A DNA stretch of 64,000 bases from Athripsodes cinereus (taxonomy: Eukaryota > Arthropoda > Insecta > Trichoptera > Leptoceridae), in assembly GCA_947579605.1 (NCBI GenBank), contig OX388322.1, positions 5,270,001 to 5,334,000 on the forward strand, in the 5' to 3' direction. Under the pieces are notes generated by a model that worked only from the letters and a program-made list of their open reading frames with translations, was not told the origin of the DNA and made no database searches. Shown here one piece after another: positions 40,945-52,394 of the stretch (the first letter of the stretch is position 1; every line of letters begins with the position of its first letter). Both the position numbers and the translations under genes were made by a program.

Positions 40945-41189
40945 GTATAGTAAATATGAAAATAACTTTTTTAATTATGTAGTACCGATTTTTAAGTATT
41001 TAACAAATAATAAGAGTATTCTAATAATTTTCAGTAAATTAAATACAAAATTTAATATTTACAAAACATTGCGTGGACTTAGTACCTGTTCCGAAACTTT
41101 GTTGGACATTGTCAAATATAATATTTTATGTCATTAACGTGGACTTTCAGTAATAGAATACGTATGTTTCATACTATTTTATTTTAGTT

Positions 41190-41395
41190 TTTTGACTGTC
41201 TTGTAAAGGGCAGGAGTTAGTAATACTCACGTGTAAAACATTTAGCATCTTCAATTCAAGAATTAATAATAACACCCATTCTGAGTGTATTATTTTCTTT
41301 ATAACAGCACAGAGGACAATTTGTATATTTATTGCATTCAGTTAGTGAATCTGCAGGCTATCGCACTTGTGGGACATTTTACATAATAGTAAAAA
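41190..41395 (+). repeat. Rep-1 copy, diverged
   Basis: TGACTGTCTTGTAAAGGGCA, CATTTAGCATCTTCAATTCA, CACTTGTGGGACATTTTAC. Confidence 0.5.
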
Positions 41396-41826
41396 AAAAA
41401 AATCTTATCCGGTTTAAAATACTTTCGGAAATATATTTCCTTAAAGGATTAACTTTACAATTTATTAAATTTTAATAAAATATTTTAGACAATTAGAAAC
41501 AAGGATGATAAAGACTTGAATATTTTTCATCCCAATATTCGAATTTCTTCGACAAGATTCGTACTTGCAACATAAATGTCCGTACAAAAATAGACCATGA
41601 AAAAATATATTCCACGGGAAGAATTATTGATTCTTTGATAAGTTCCTACATGCTTTCATTCATTCTGTGAAAGTATCTGGTTCGAATTTGGTACAAATCT
41701 TTCAATTTACAATACCAGACACTTTCATAGTTTAATAAATAAAAAATAACAATTTCATAGTGGTGAAACATACTTCGAAAATAATAAGAATGATATTATC
41801 CTTCTGTTTCCGGTTTTGGATGGTTA
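41396..41826. other. no gene recognised
   Basis: Flank of the next insertion. The first 24 codons of the ORF starting at 41760 come from this DNA. Confidence 0.4.
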
Positions 41827-41829
41827 ACA

Positions 41830-42935
41830 AAGCTGACGATACATCTCTCTTAATTAGGGATGATAAATCTAAAGAAAAAGTTGTAGAAAATGTTCACATG
41901 GTGTTAGATCGCATGGGTGAGTGGTTCAGTGCCAACGGTCTCGTTCTTAATGTGACGAAAACAAATACCGTTCATTTCTCTCTGAGAAAGAATACAAATG
42001 CTGACCCAGTGATAGCGTCACTGTGTGAGCAAGGGTTGCAGACAACTAGGGAGGCAAAATTCCTAGGTGTGACAATAGATGAAAAATTGCAATGGTCAGC
42101 ACATATTGAATGTATTTCTAAAAAATTGTGCTCTGCAATCTACGCCATTAGAAAAACTAAAGAAGTTTGTGGATTTGACGCAGCCAAATTTGTTTACTTT
42201 GCGTATTTTCATAGTATCATGTCCTATGGAGTATTGTTCTGGGGAAGGGGAGCTGACTGGAATAGAGTATTTATATTACAAAAAAGGGCAGTACGAGAAC
42301 TAATGAATATAAAACCCAGAGATACATGTAAGATTGCCTTCAGTGAACTGGGAGTACTTACATTACCAAGTTTATACATATATGAGTGCCTACTTTATTC
42401 CTATAAGAACATATCTAATACGCCCCTGAACTTAGACTATCACAATTACAATACTCGTTGTAAACGAGATGTAAGACCCCTAGAACATAGATTGGCTAAA
42501 GTTTCAAAAAGCTTTATTTGTCTTAGCATAAGATTATATAATAAATTGCCCAGTAATGTTAAGGCACTCAATTATGTAGAATATCAGAGAGAAGTGAAAA
42601 GGTATCTTGTTGGAAAAGCTTTTTACAATATCGACGAAATGCTAAATGGGACTGTTCAGCCTAATTGGCATTGATTCAATTCATTTATTTATTTATAATT
42701 ATTACAATTTATTTTTTACATATACTGACGAGAAGTTATTTTGGGCCTTTTACACTCGAAAAACTTTGATTCAATGAAATTTCTTTATTTATTTGTTTAT
42801 TGTATTGTTGTAATTTGATTATTTTGTCATTTGTAAAACAAAAATTATATAATTGCCTGACGATTCCAAGTGCCAAATCAATGGCCTACGGATGATAAGA
42901 AAGAATAAAGAATAAAGAATAAAGAATCATTTATT
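41830..42935 (+). pseudogene. CR1/Jockey-group RT C-terminal half, cut at the catalytic motif
   Basis: The 304-residue frame at 41760-42674 becomes LINE-like exactly at ADDTSLLIRD (residues 25-34), the last part of the FADDT catalytic box. It continues with WFSANGLVLNVTKTNTVHFS, AKFLGVTIDEKLQWSAHIE, KFVYFAYFHSIMSYGVLFWG and FILQKRAVREL, then ends in the usual C-terminal NKLPSNVKAL block. The codon before the ADD is lysine, not the expected aromatic residue, so the 5' truncation falls there. About 220 bases of 3' untranslated sequence precede a tail of GAATAAA heptamers (42902-42928). The coding part has no stop, suggesting modest age. Confidence 0.75.
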
Positions 42936-43112
42936 ATAATTGCCATATCATTTCTTTCTCCTGACAATGCATAGACTGGAGACTCCTTTCCATATCTGAA
43001 TATCTCAGAAATCGCCCGTCTAAATAAAAGGTTTGTCTATGGAAATAAAATAGGTGTTTTGACAATTAAGTTGAAACCAGGTTACTGAACCTATTATTAA
43101 GTATACATACAT

Positions 43113-43637
43113 ACATACCATCACGCCGCTTCCCTTGCGGGGTAGGCAGAAAGGATCGAGCGCCACTTTCTTCTATCCTTGCATACATCTTTCGCTTCCG
43201 TCACTGTCATACAATTCCTCATGCATGTTCTCCTGTTCAATGCGCTCAACATGTGACCGTCCTGTAGGATTTGATTTAAATGATCTTGCCATTTGATTCT
43301 CGGACGTCCACGTCTTCGAGCACCATTCTTCTCAGACAAATATATCTTCTTGGTCATTCTGTCCTCATTCATTCTTTCCACGTGCCCAAACCATCGTAAC
43401 TTATTAAAATTCATCCTTGTAACCACACCAACTTTCATTCCACATTCCTTTCGTATATCACTGTTACGCACACGATCTTTCAGACTTTTACCACACATCC
43501 TTCTCAACGATCTCATTTCAACTGCATTTATGCCACTTTCATCCTTCTTTAACCATGTCCACGTCTCACTTGCATACATGAGTGTTGGCACTAAGATAGC
43601 AGAGTGCACTAACCTTTTAGCTGTGGTAGATATGTTT
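43113..43637 (-). pseudogene. LINE-C RT C-terminal half, open 162-residue frame
   Basis: Very close to the 5.8-6.3 kb copy: LVPTLMYASETWTWLKKDES, MRSLRRMCGKSLKDRVRNSD, KLRWFGHVERMNEDRMTKKI, KNGARRRGRPRIKWQDHLNQ and DRRKWRSILSAYPA. The frame is open from 43609 to 43121. The 3' end reads GCGTGATGGTATGTATGTAT on the minus strand, a TATG tail. The RT core is absent. Confidence 0.75.
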
Positions 43638-43792
43638 AAGTATACCTTAAGTATAAGTATACCTAGTAAAACTCAAAACTTAAAAAGTTTGTGTTTATTT
43701 CCATAAAGTAATATGGAGTTTTACAAAATAAACTTCAACTCAACCAATAAAACGTTTGTTCTTAGTGACGATATCGAAACAGGAATAAAAAA

Positions 43793-43945
43793 AGTATCAT
43801 CATCGCCGTCAACGCTCCTCTCGGGAGCACAGGGCAAAAAACCAGCATTCTCCATTCAGAACGTCTTTGTGCCAATCGCGTCACCTCTTACCACAATATT
43901 CCCTGCGCTCTGCTGTCGTTGTCATAGGAACGGCATCAAAAAAGT
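43793..43945 (-). mobile_element. LINE-G C-terminal stub
   Basis: Reverse orientation: CATCATCGCCGTCAACGCTC, CTCGGGAGCACAGGGC, CGCGTCACCTCTTACCACAA. Confidence 0.65.
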
Positions 43946-43947
43946 AT

Positions 43948-44327
43948 CAGGAAAGTATAATACACCAAGAGGTATGTATATTGATGTGCAGAAGAGGTGT
44001 TGAATATCCTTGGCAATCATCATCCTACAATTTAATGCGTAATTATCTCAAATAGCCCATAGTTATGAAACTTATATAGATATAAACAAGTGTCGATAGC
44101 TGGTACAGATGGTAGTGTTTTAAACGAAATATTAACCAGGAGAGCATAATACTCCAAGAAGTGTGTATTATTATGATGTGTAGAAGAGGTGTTGAATATC
44201 CTTGGCAATCATTATACTACAATTCAATACGTAATTATCTTAAATAGCCTAGAGCTATGATATTTATGTGTGTACAAACAAGTGTCGATAGCTGTTACAT
44301 ATAGTCATATTTTAAACCGCATTCGGT
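43948..44327. repeat. tandem duplication, about 190-bp unit
   Basis: Unit 1 (43948-44136) and unit 2 (44137-44327) share GAAGAGGTGTTGAATATCCT, CTTGGCAATCAT, CGTAATTATCT and AACAAGTGTCGATAGCTG in order. Only two units; identity is high but not complete. Confidence 0.7.
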
Positions 44328-45175
44328 AATATATATATTTTTTTTTAAGTTCGCAGGATGTTTCATGGTTGCATCTAGAGTTTTATTTATGTTGTTGCAA
44401 ATTTGTGAAACAAAATGACAAGGAACATTTTATTTCGTTCAAAAATTGAATTCTATTTGGAATATAAGAACACAAATTAAAAAATAGAGCACAAAATGTT
44501 TTAATTTTTATTTTTAACTTTTACAGCTTTTTAAGTCGGCTATGAATTCTCGGACAAATTTAATATAATGAACATTTAGGTTGTCTTATTTGTGTCATTG
44601 AAAAAGGACATTCAAGATGGGTGAAAAGGCTCATCACCGAGTTGAAGGTGTTATTACTGTAATTGAAAATAACTCCTTTTATATCCAATAAGGAAAGAAA
44701 TAAAACAAATGTTTTATTCTACTATTAATATAACAGTTGAATAAAACATCTGTTTTATTCTACACCTAAACTACGACACAGTGAATAAATCTAATAAGAA
44801 GTTCTTTCACAAAAACCCCTTTATTAATTGTAATAAGAACAAACTTGAAACTTTGAAATTCAAAATATTAATTTGATCTATTATAAAATATTTTCACACA
44901 ATTAAACAAATTTATAATTCCAATTATACCTCAATATTAAACAGAGCTAGTGCTTTGAGGGGTTTACACGTACACAACAATACAAGCTTAAAGTTTCAAA
45001 CACTTTTGAACTTACATGAAGAGGAGTGAAATACATTTCAGGAACCTGCTTGCATAATTATTTCTTCAAATTTCAATAACACATGCACAGTGTTCATAAT
45101 AATAATATTTTACTCATTATTTCTATTATTTATGCAAAACGAACAAAACTCGATACGCTTTGTTTTCAATTATAG
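44328..45175. other. no gene; Rep-1 scrap
   Basis: A reversed Rep-1 scrap lies at about 44600-44655. An AAATGTTTTATTCTAC-like phrase occurs near 44708 and again near 44745. Confidence 0.4.
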
Positions 45176-45277
45176 CACCCATGCAATTTCTAGTAGGACT
45201 TCTCGCACTCGTTTAGTTTCAGGTTTCCGTACTTTGATAGGAAGCTCTATGCAAAGCTTTGCACGTGGTGTTACAAG
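45176..45277 (+). other. candidate host-gene exon, 102 bp
   Basis: Preceded by a good acceptor (TTTGTTTTCAATTATAG) and followed by a strong donor (ACAAG then GTAAGT). Of three plus-strand frames only one is open across it. That frame gives a Ser/Arg-rich peptide including SSRTSRTRLVSGFRTLIGSS. The length is a multiple of three and the split-codon phase is the same at both ends, as in a cassette exon. No family recognised. If real, much of this window would be intron of a plus-strand gene. It could also be chance. Confidence 0.3.
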
Positions 45278-45526
45278 GTAAGTCGGTCTTTCAAAAGTAA
45301 TTTCAAATGAAACTTATTGAAAATGACCCAACATAAAATAAGACTTCCAGATTCCAAATTTGAGAATTATCAGCGATAATTTCTATGTTTTTCTAATCCT
45401 GGATTAAATTTTACGAATGTATAGAGAACGAAGGAGTTGTTTAGTGAAAAAATATTTTAACTTTACATCGTCAGTCTAACCCATAAAAAAAACACCGTTT
45501 AAGGGAAGATAATTATTTTCAAAAAT

Positions 45527-45832
45527 TAAATGAATGAAATCATGAAATTGAGATGGTTTGGTCAAGTGGAGCGAATGGATGATGTAATATTGACGAAGAG
45601 GGAGTATTTTTCTGAAAGAGGCGGTGTGAGAAAGCGCGGACATCCAAGAACTACGTGGCTTGACCACGTGGATCAAATTCTCAAGAATGGTCGCGTGTTA
45701 AGTAAGATGAATCGGCGTGCAAGTATGAGAAACTGGATGAATGTAGAGGAAGCGAAAGAAGTATGTAAGGATAGATAAAGTTCCGTTCCTTCTGCCTACC
45801 CCACCTGGGACTCGGTATGAGGGTATAGTATA
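45527..45832 (+). mobile_element. LINE-C C-terminal stub
   Basis: An open frame of 82 codons: KLRWFGQVERMDDVILTK, RGHPRTTWLDHVDQILKNGR, MNRRASMRNWMNVEEAKEVC, then stop. The 3' side holds CTGCCTACCCCACCTGGGAC and GAGGGTATAGTATAA. Confidence 0.7.
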
Positions 45833-45939
45833 AATTATGAAATCAATGAATAAAATATTTGTATGTTTATATTATTTTCTTATTAATTTTGATTATTACC
45901 TAGCCTAAAACTTATAATATTTTATTATCATTTTTTTAT

Positions 45940-46080
45940 GTAGTTTATGGTTGACTGGAAGACGTTGCTCAGCGACAAGTCCGCCTTTTGGCCTAATTTT
46001 GGTACATAATTATCACGTTTTTGTACTATTGAATTTTATTGTTTATGTATTTGTGTAAAATTTGGTCAATAATTTTTTTT
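45940..46080 (+). mobile_element. LINE 3' untranslated end
   Basis: GGTTGACTGGAAGACGTTGC then CAGCGACAAGTCCGCCTTTT, a phrase common in insect LINE ends and related to the GATAAACTCGCCCTCTG block of UTR-A. Confidence 0.45.
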
Positions 46081-46780
46081 TTTAAATCATCAAAATTTCT
46101 AACACGTATTAATTTTAAAATGTGTGGCATAGAAATGAGATGACTGAACTACTAAAGAAACGAAGGAATAAAATGTAATGTACCAAAAATTGAGTAAAAG
46201 GGCTTAGCATTGCGAAATTCAACGTTTTTAGCACACCTTGTATCTCAGTCAATCGTAGGTAGTTACAATTTGTATCTGGCAACTTTGACACCATACTATT
46301 AATATTAATCAATGACAATATGATATCATATTATTATTATAGTACACATATCGTTTCAGATTGTGATATTAATGACTTGTGATGTCTTGGAGACATGCAG
46401 TAACGAAAAATTGCGTTAATACAAGAACTAGGAAATTGTCGGCTGATTTATGAATTGCTGTAATTTAATATGCGGATGGCAGTGAGATCCCAACGATGAA
46501 ATTAATTTCATTTTTTTGTTTATCCAACCCCTCATTAGGGAGTACAGATTGGAAACAAGTTTTCTCCATTTCAAGTGAACATGTGCAAATTCAGTTACCT
46601 ACTAAACGTCACAACATTCCAAACGCTCGATATCGTTGTTAAAGGAACGGGATATTGTGAAAAAGGGTTATCCAAGTTGTTGAAAAACTTTTAGACATAG
46701 AGTGTATTTTTGCAACCTGTAATTGAGTATTTTTAGCACAACTTTAATATAAAAAAACAATTATTAATTTTACCGTATGT
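46081..46780. other. no gene recognised
   Basis: Nothing supported. Confidence 0.35.
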
Positions 46781-46785
46781 AAACT

Positions 46786-46915
46786 CAAAAATATACGTAT
46801 TCCGGTGCATTGGAGAACTGGCCCGCACAGCGCAAGACAGAGAAGCATTCTCCAGAGTGATTGCCAACGTCGGGGGGACTGGATACGGCACTGATAGAAG
46901 AAGAAGAAACTAAAA
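46786..46915 (+). mobile_element. LINE-D C-terminal stub
   Basis: Encodes LARTAQDREAFSRVIANVGG and ends with a GAAGAAGAAGAA tail at 46898-46909. Same family as 4.0 kb. Confidence 0.65.
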
Positions 46916-47410
46916 AAATAGCATAAATTTTGACAGTAATTTTTAAAATATTCGCATATAACCTCATTCAATGGTTAATTGTAAAAAAAACATCGATAAA
47001 ATTTGTTTATTTGTGCACGATGCTTAAATACACGCACATAATATTTTCGATGTAAATACACACGTTATGTTTATATCTATAATATAATATGTTCACATTT
47101 TTTTTACAATATACGCATTTTTATTAGTATTAATAAGTTGAATAATAATAATAACAATATAAAAATAAGTCTGTTGCAAATAATAGGAGAAACGTGTGAA
47201 GGATGGAATAAATTACCGTAGTCGTTGACGGGTAAGTATAGCGCTGTTAAATACATACTTTGTCACGCAAAGTATCGGAAAAAGAATAATAATTAGGGAT
47301 GTAAAAAACTGTGATTATAACCGATATCGAATAACAAGTATCCCGTCACAATCGCGATATGAAATTTTTATCATTTTATCGCGAATTTTCTTAAGGTTTC
47401 TTTTTAGCGA
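46916..47410. other. no gene recognised
   Basis: Nothing supported. Confidence 0.35.
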
Positions 47411-47414
47411 TCCC

Positions 47415-47690
47415 GTGGAGCACCCGGTAAAGAATAATAGGTCTCCCACTCTTCTCCGTAAGTTTTCGAGTGTCCTGTAAAAAGCAGCTGGTGTTCGAAA
47501 AAATTAAGACATTTTACATCTTAAATTCAGCGATGAAGTTTGCCACCCATCCTGAATGTCTTGACTTTATATTGGCACGGAAAGAACAGCCTGAATTTTT
47601 ATTATATGCAGCTGGTCTGCTGGCTACCCCACTTGTGAGATTTGCCGTGATAGTCACGTAGTAGTAATAGTAGTCACTACTACGTGAAGA
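47415..47690 (+). repeat. Rep-1 copy, full length
   Basis: CCCGGTAAAGAATAATAGGT, TCCCACTCTTCTCCGTAAG, GAGTGTCCTGTAAAAAGCAG, TTTGCCACCCATCCTGAATG, GCTGGCTACCCCACTTGTGA. The tail forms a hairpin (TCACGTAGTAGT and ACTACTACGTGA). Confidence 0.75.
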
Positions 47691-47823
47691 AGAGTTATTT
47701 TTATTTTGAATTTTACATGCATTATGTCCCAATTTCCTAAAATTGATGTAAGAATTTTAGGACCTGGTGCCTTTTTAAGCTTCTTACAATATAACATTGT
47801 ATTAACTGTGTCAGTGTTAAGGT

Positions 47824-47885
47824 AGTAGAATTTCATAATGAAATTAAAAAATAAATGCTTTTCTACTATACTTTGTCCACTATAT
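47824..47885. repeat. single copy of the 5.8/6.5 kb inverted-repeat arm
   Basis: GTAGTAGAATTTCATAATGA then AATTAAAAAATAAATGCTTT, matching 5757-5815. Confidence 0.5.
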
Positions 47886-48404
47886 TTTATCAATGAATTA
47901 TAATTATCTTCCAACCAACACGGGCTTCTCCCAATATTCTTTTGTTCAAATTTTATAAATGCTGCTTGTCTCTGTATCTTGTTTCAATTTTTGCAAATCC
48001 TCTGATGAATCCCCGAATACTAGTAAGCGAAGTCAGGAACAAACTGTGTTTTTTTCCAATTTATCTTGAAATGGACTTCCAGGAAGTACCTTCGGTCGAT
48101 AATATCGAAATTCTACTAAGTATATTGTTTTTGAACTGAGAGAGAGAGAAACGTCTTTTTTATTACAAGAACATTGCCAATCTCAATCCAAACTTCTGAC
48201 GTGGATACCTTTAGGTATCCAAGATTTCTCATCTATCTACATACGTATATATTATCTATATTTATAATATGACGTGGATGTAATCTCCTAGAATTTATGA
48301 ATTGTACAGTGTCCTTGAGGTGCTTCGGCACGTAAACGACACTTTAATATTGTCCAATAATAATAATAAAAATAATCTACAATCCCTTCATAAATTTATT
48401 AGGT
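47886..48404. other. no gene recognised
   Basis: A possible LINE tail (TAATAATAATAAAAATAAT) at 48357-48375. Nothing else supported. Confidence 0.35.
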
Positions 48405-48697
48405 ATACCTGTAATCTCCGTAATACAGGAGAGACGGTGGTCCTGGCTGGGACATGTTTTGAGAATGCCTAATGATAGTTGGCCAAAAAGAGCACTGTTC
48501 TTCCGTCCGCAGGGGTTCCGTCGGCCCGGGCGTCCCTCTTTCACAATACACCGTTTCTATGACAACGATATCAGAGCGCAAGGAATGTCGTGGAAAGAGG
48601 TGACGCAATTGGCACAGAGACGCTCTGAATGGAGGAAGCTGGTTTCTGCCCTGTGCTCCCGAGAGGAGCGTTGAGGGCGATGATGATGATGATGATT
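48405..48697 (+). pseudogene. LINE-G RT C-terminal stub, longest copy
   Basis: The plus frame at 48459-48674 encodes RMPNDSWPKRALFFRPQG, then FRRPGRPSFTIHRFYDNDI, RAQGMSWKEVTQLAQRRSEW and RKLVSALCSREER before the stop. A GAT repeat tail follows (48678-48696). The basic GRP-rich stretch followed by a tryptophan-ended repeat of QRRSEWR is typical of non-LTR retrotransposon C-termini. No RT core. At least six shorter copies lie in the window, all ending at the same place. Confidence 0.75.
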
Positions 48698-49354
48698 ATA
48701 CGTGATTTGAAACGTAATATTTGCTTTTTACAGGACAAAAGAAGACATATGAAAAAAAGTGGAAGACATTCTTTCTTAGGCCGGATATCCCCTTACATCT
48801 TTAATAATAACAACATATTATTATAAGGCAGATACTTATACATATTATATACAGGTAGGATTTCGTTAAGTACATATGTTGAATAAATAATAATGTATAC
48901 ATATATTCTCAAGATGAATCTACTTAATATGGAGGTGCTGTTAAAATCAGGTATAAAAAGAAAAGATTTTTGGCATTTAGAAATGCTTTGCTGTCTCTTA
49001 TCATTCTAAAAATAGGGTATCACTTTACTTTATCAAGGATATTCGAGAGTGGGGTCACTAGAGGGTAAACTGGATATAAAACTATCGGGCAATTTACAAA
49101 CCAGTAAATAAATAAACTGACAACGTCAGAATTATTAAAGTTTAGTAAAATTTAGAAGGATTCATTAATTAATTTAATTATTTATTTATTTACCTAGTTC
49201 TATATGGTACACAACAGATGAAAAGCATATAAATATGAACATGTAAGCGATAAAAAAAACCTTCCAACAGTCTTACATCCAAACAGTGCACGCTTCAGCA
49301 ATAACATACAAAACAATTATGGAAAATCATACAATCCTGCACACATAATATTAA
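48698..49354. other. no gene recognised
   Basis: A possible minus-strand LINE tail (TTATTTATTTATTTA) at 49178-49192. Nothing else supported. Confidence 0.35.
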
Positions 49355-49358
49355 TTAA

Positions 49359-50076
49359 GGGGCCCTTTAGCAAAAACAATAAAACGTTCAATTTTCAACA
49401 AGTTTGGTACACAAACTCTCAAATTTTGTTGACCCTACGAACATTTTGATTTGATAAAATATGAAAACAAATATTAGTTACCAATATCAAACTTCAACTT
49501 TTTAAAAAATCTCGATTTTAGCTTCAAAGTATTCGTTTATAAAAAGCATATTTCTAAAAATCGAATTCGGGGGTGTGTTTGGTACATAAATGCACGAGAA
49601 TCCTAAAAATTTTCGTATATTTATTTTAATATTGAGAATATTTAGATAGTTATTACAACTATGGAACAAGAAAAAATACATTTTTTTGTTTTTTTCATGG
49701 ATATTGACCGACTTTAAAAAAAAATTTTTTGATAAAATTTCTCATATTTTGAAACCAAAAATCACCACATGAACTCAATTTTTTGTATACTAAAAAAAGT
49801 TTGCATAAATCAATAGTATTTATATTCTTGATATAATGAATAAAAAATATATATATTTTACAAATAATTTGTATTTTGATATAACAAAGAGTACCTAAAT
49901 AAATCTCGTCAGTCTGCGATTTATTTATTTTTTATTAAAAAACTAATATTGGTAATAAATATTTGATTTTTTATTTCATCAAATCAATATGTTCGCAAGG
50001 GTCAACAAGTTAAGGCAGTTTTTCTATTAAATTTGTTGAAAATAGAAAATTTTACCGTTTTTGCTAAACGGGGCCC
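49359..50076. mobile_element. TTAA-flanked long-TIR element, 718 bp
   Basis: TTAA at 49355-49358 and 50077-50080. The ends are GGGGCCCTTTAGCAAAAACA and, inverted, GGGCCCCGTTTAGCAAAAAC. Inverted similarity continues about 140 bases inward, including TTGTTGACCCTACGAAC near the left and its counterpart GTTCGCAAGGGTCAACAAG near the right. No transposase. TTAA sites occur with piggyBac and Kolobok elements; the G-rich start fits Kolobok better than the usual CCC start of piggyBac. Confidence 0.75.
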
Positions 50077-50080
50077 TTAA

Positions 50081-51415
50081 CGAACAAACTGTAACTATCA
50101 GTTTCATGAAGATTGTTGAAGAATTTTAAACCTAGGATAAATAACGGACGAACTGCATAAAATATCACAGGAGCTGTGTAAGAGTAAAATCTTTGGGATA
50201 AAAGGATCGATAAATTTTTAACAAAAGGGTAACTAACGGACAAACTGCGAGTAAAAAACCGATGTCTATTAACTAATGAAATATATCCATTAATTAGTGA
50301 AAGATATCCATTAACTACTATAGAAGATGACCTAAACATTTTTCATGGGATTTAAATTTTACCTAATGATTTTCCTCATTTATTCATCTGTAGATAAAAA
50401 AATATCTCGCAAACGAATGGATGGCTTTGTGAATAAAATAGAATTGCACCTTTAGATTATAATGCCCTCTGGTGAAACTATGACAAAATAGGTAAGTTTT
50501 TTTAAAGTTCTTAAATGCAGCCATATATGCGTAATACTTATCTTGATAATATAATAATTCATAAAAAAACACTATTATTTTACACGATTATACAGTATTT
50601 ATGTTATAAAAATACGGGATTATGAAAGTTTAATAAACATACGAATTATGTGTTAATAAAAAAAAACACGAAATCATAAAAGCAAAACAATACACTTTAA
50701 GTTATTTGAACTTAATAAAACAAAATATAACAATAAGTTTTTCCTACTTGGGTGACAATTAAAAATCCAATGATTCATAAGTAAATTGCGCTAAATTGCC
50801 GGCAATAAACAGACTATAAAAGTCTTAATCGTGATAAAGTAAAAGTAAGCACGCTGATAATGGGTTAAACGGAAGTTCAAGAGGAATTTCAAACAATAAA
50901 ACGACCTAAAAGCACATTTCGAACTACCATGCAAGTGTTATATAAACCTTTTGTCTATTCTTATGACAATTATCAACTCGAATTAGCCACCGGACATGCT
51001 TACAGAAGTGAATACAAAGAACTTCCACAAAATTAAATAGTTTCAATAAAAACTGTGAACCAACAACACATGATGTGGTCTTAAACCTGATGAGAGTATA
51101 TAACGTCTCAATCTGTGAAAAACAGAATATTCTAAACCTAACTCTCATGTAAACCTCAAACCATCTTCGCAGATGGTCTTAATTTATTTAACAAAACGAG
51201 TTCTATTATCATGTTTAAATTGTCACAATTAACTTTGAATTCCGCAATCGGTTTCGACACGTTCGAAAAGCTCGTTAATGACACGAACTTGCTGAAACAG
51301 GTCACGGAATTAAAAGTGATAGAAGTCGTTTCGTTAAATCATATCGAAAAATTATAGCATTGTAAATACTACTAATATTGATAATAAATCCTTAATTAGC
51401 TCTTATCCTACAAAT
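50081..51415. other. no gene recognised
   Basis: A short ATATCCATTAA repeat near 50280-50320. The 91-codon minus frame at 50064-50339 runs into the neighbouring element and has no recognisable family. Confidence 0.4.
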
Positions 51416-51645
51416 ATCAACATCCTCTCTAATTGTGACGCACTCGCTTGCAAACGAAATCACATCCTCGGAGGACAACTGCTGGACTCCGAGAAGGTGA
51501 GGTTTCTCACACCAAGATAAATCGTGAGTTACATGACGCACCTAGGTCTTGAAAGTGAGATATAATGACACAGAAAGATGTCACAATAGATCTACTATGG
51601 TCGCGGTGACTCAAGGGATGCAAGGTGCCTTGATCTTTTTTGTAA
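51416..51645 (+). mobile_element. LINE-J 3' fragment
   Basis: Matches 37236-37470: TGTGACGCACTCGCTTGCAA, ACTGCTGGACTCCGAGAAGG, TGACGCACCTAGGTCTTGA, then an A-rich end. ATCAAC lies near both ends (51416 and 51659), perhaps a short target duplication. Confidence 0.7.
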
Positions 51646-52055
51646 AAAAAGCTAAAAAATCAACTGCATGGTAATAAGTAACTTTATTTTTTAGCACACA
51701 CCATGATGGTATTTTTTAAATCAATAGATTAATTTGAAAGCTTTTATTTCTAGAACTTTTTAAACAACACACAAATGAATTGTCGAGAATTCACAACGTA
51801 CCTAATTAACGTGATCGATATAATATATTGATCACTAGGTATAGTGTGTTATGTTAATAAAGGTTCGGGTCATTATAAAACACAGTTCTGGATACTTAGT
51901 AAGTAATTACTAGAATGACTCATTAGTGACACACTGCATCCTTAAAATGTAGGTCAAATGAGGGTAGCCGACAAAGGGACAAAATGTTTAAAAGATTTTT
52001 GGTATAATTAAATAAATTAAGGTTGATAATATCTAACAATCTATATATTAATCTA
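51646..52055. other. no gene recognised
   Basis: Nothing supported. Confidence 0.35.
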
Positions 52056-52059
52056 ATCC

Positions 52060-52115
52060 CGACATATCCCATAAGTTGGCTAGCCAGCAGAACGACTGCA
52101 TTTTATGCAACTATT
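52060..52115 (-). repeat. Rep-1 3' fragment
   Basis: CCCGACATATCCCATAAGTT then GGCTAGCCAGCAGAACGACT. Confidence 0.5.
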
Positions 52116-52123
52116 TGGAGAAG

Positions 52124-52168
52124 AAAATCCAAACTCGTTGCAGACCAATCCAATAGATTGTAACTCAT
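52124..52168 (+). mobile_element. LINE-E extreme 3' end, about 45 bp
   Basis: AAACTCGTTGCAGACCAATC then CAATAGATTGTAACTCATTA. This is the last 12 or so codons, stop and end of LINE-E, matching 14101-14140 and 7600-7645 reversed. Confidence 0.7.
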
Positions 52169-52394
52169 TATATTATTTATTTATTTATTAATACAATGGA
52201 CGGCCATAATAGCCTTTGACAGAAAAAAAAGAAAGAAATAGAAAACATATATAAAACTCAATACACTAACAATAACAATGATTCCACTAATAATATACTT
52301 AATAGGTATATTATATCATAAAATAGTAATAATAATTTCGAGTTGTGATTTTGTGGTATTTACGTCTAGAGAAATATTTAATTAAAAGATATCG

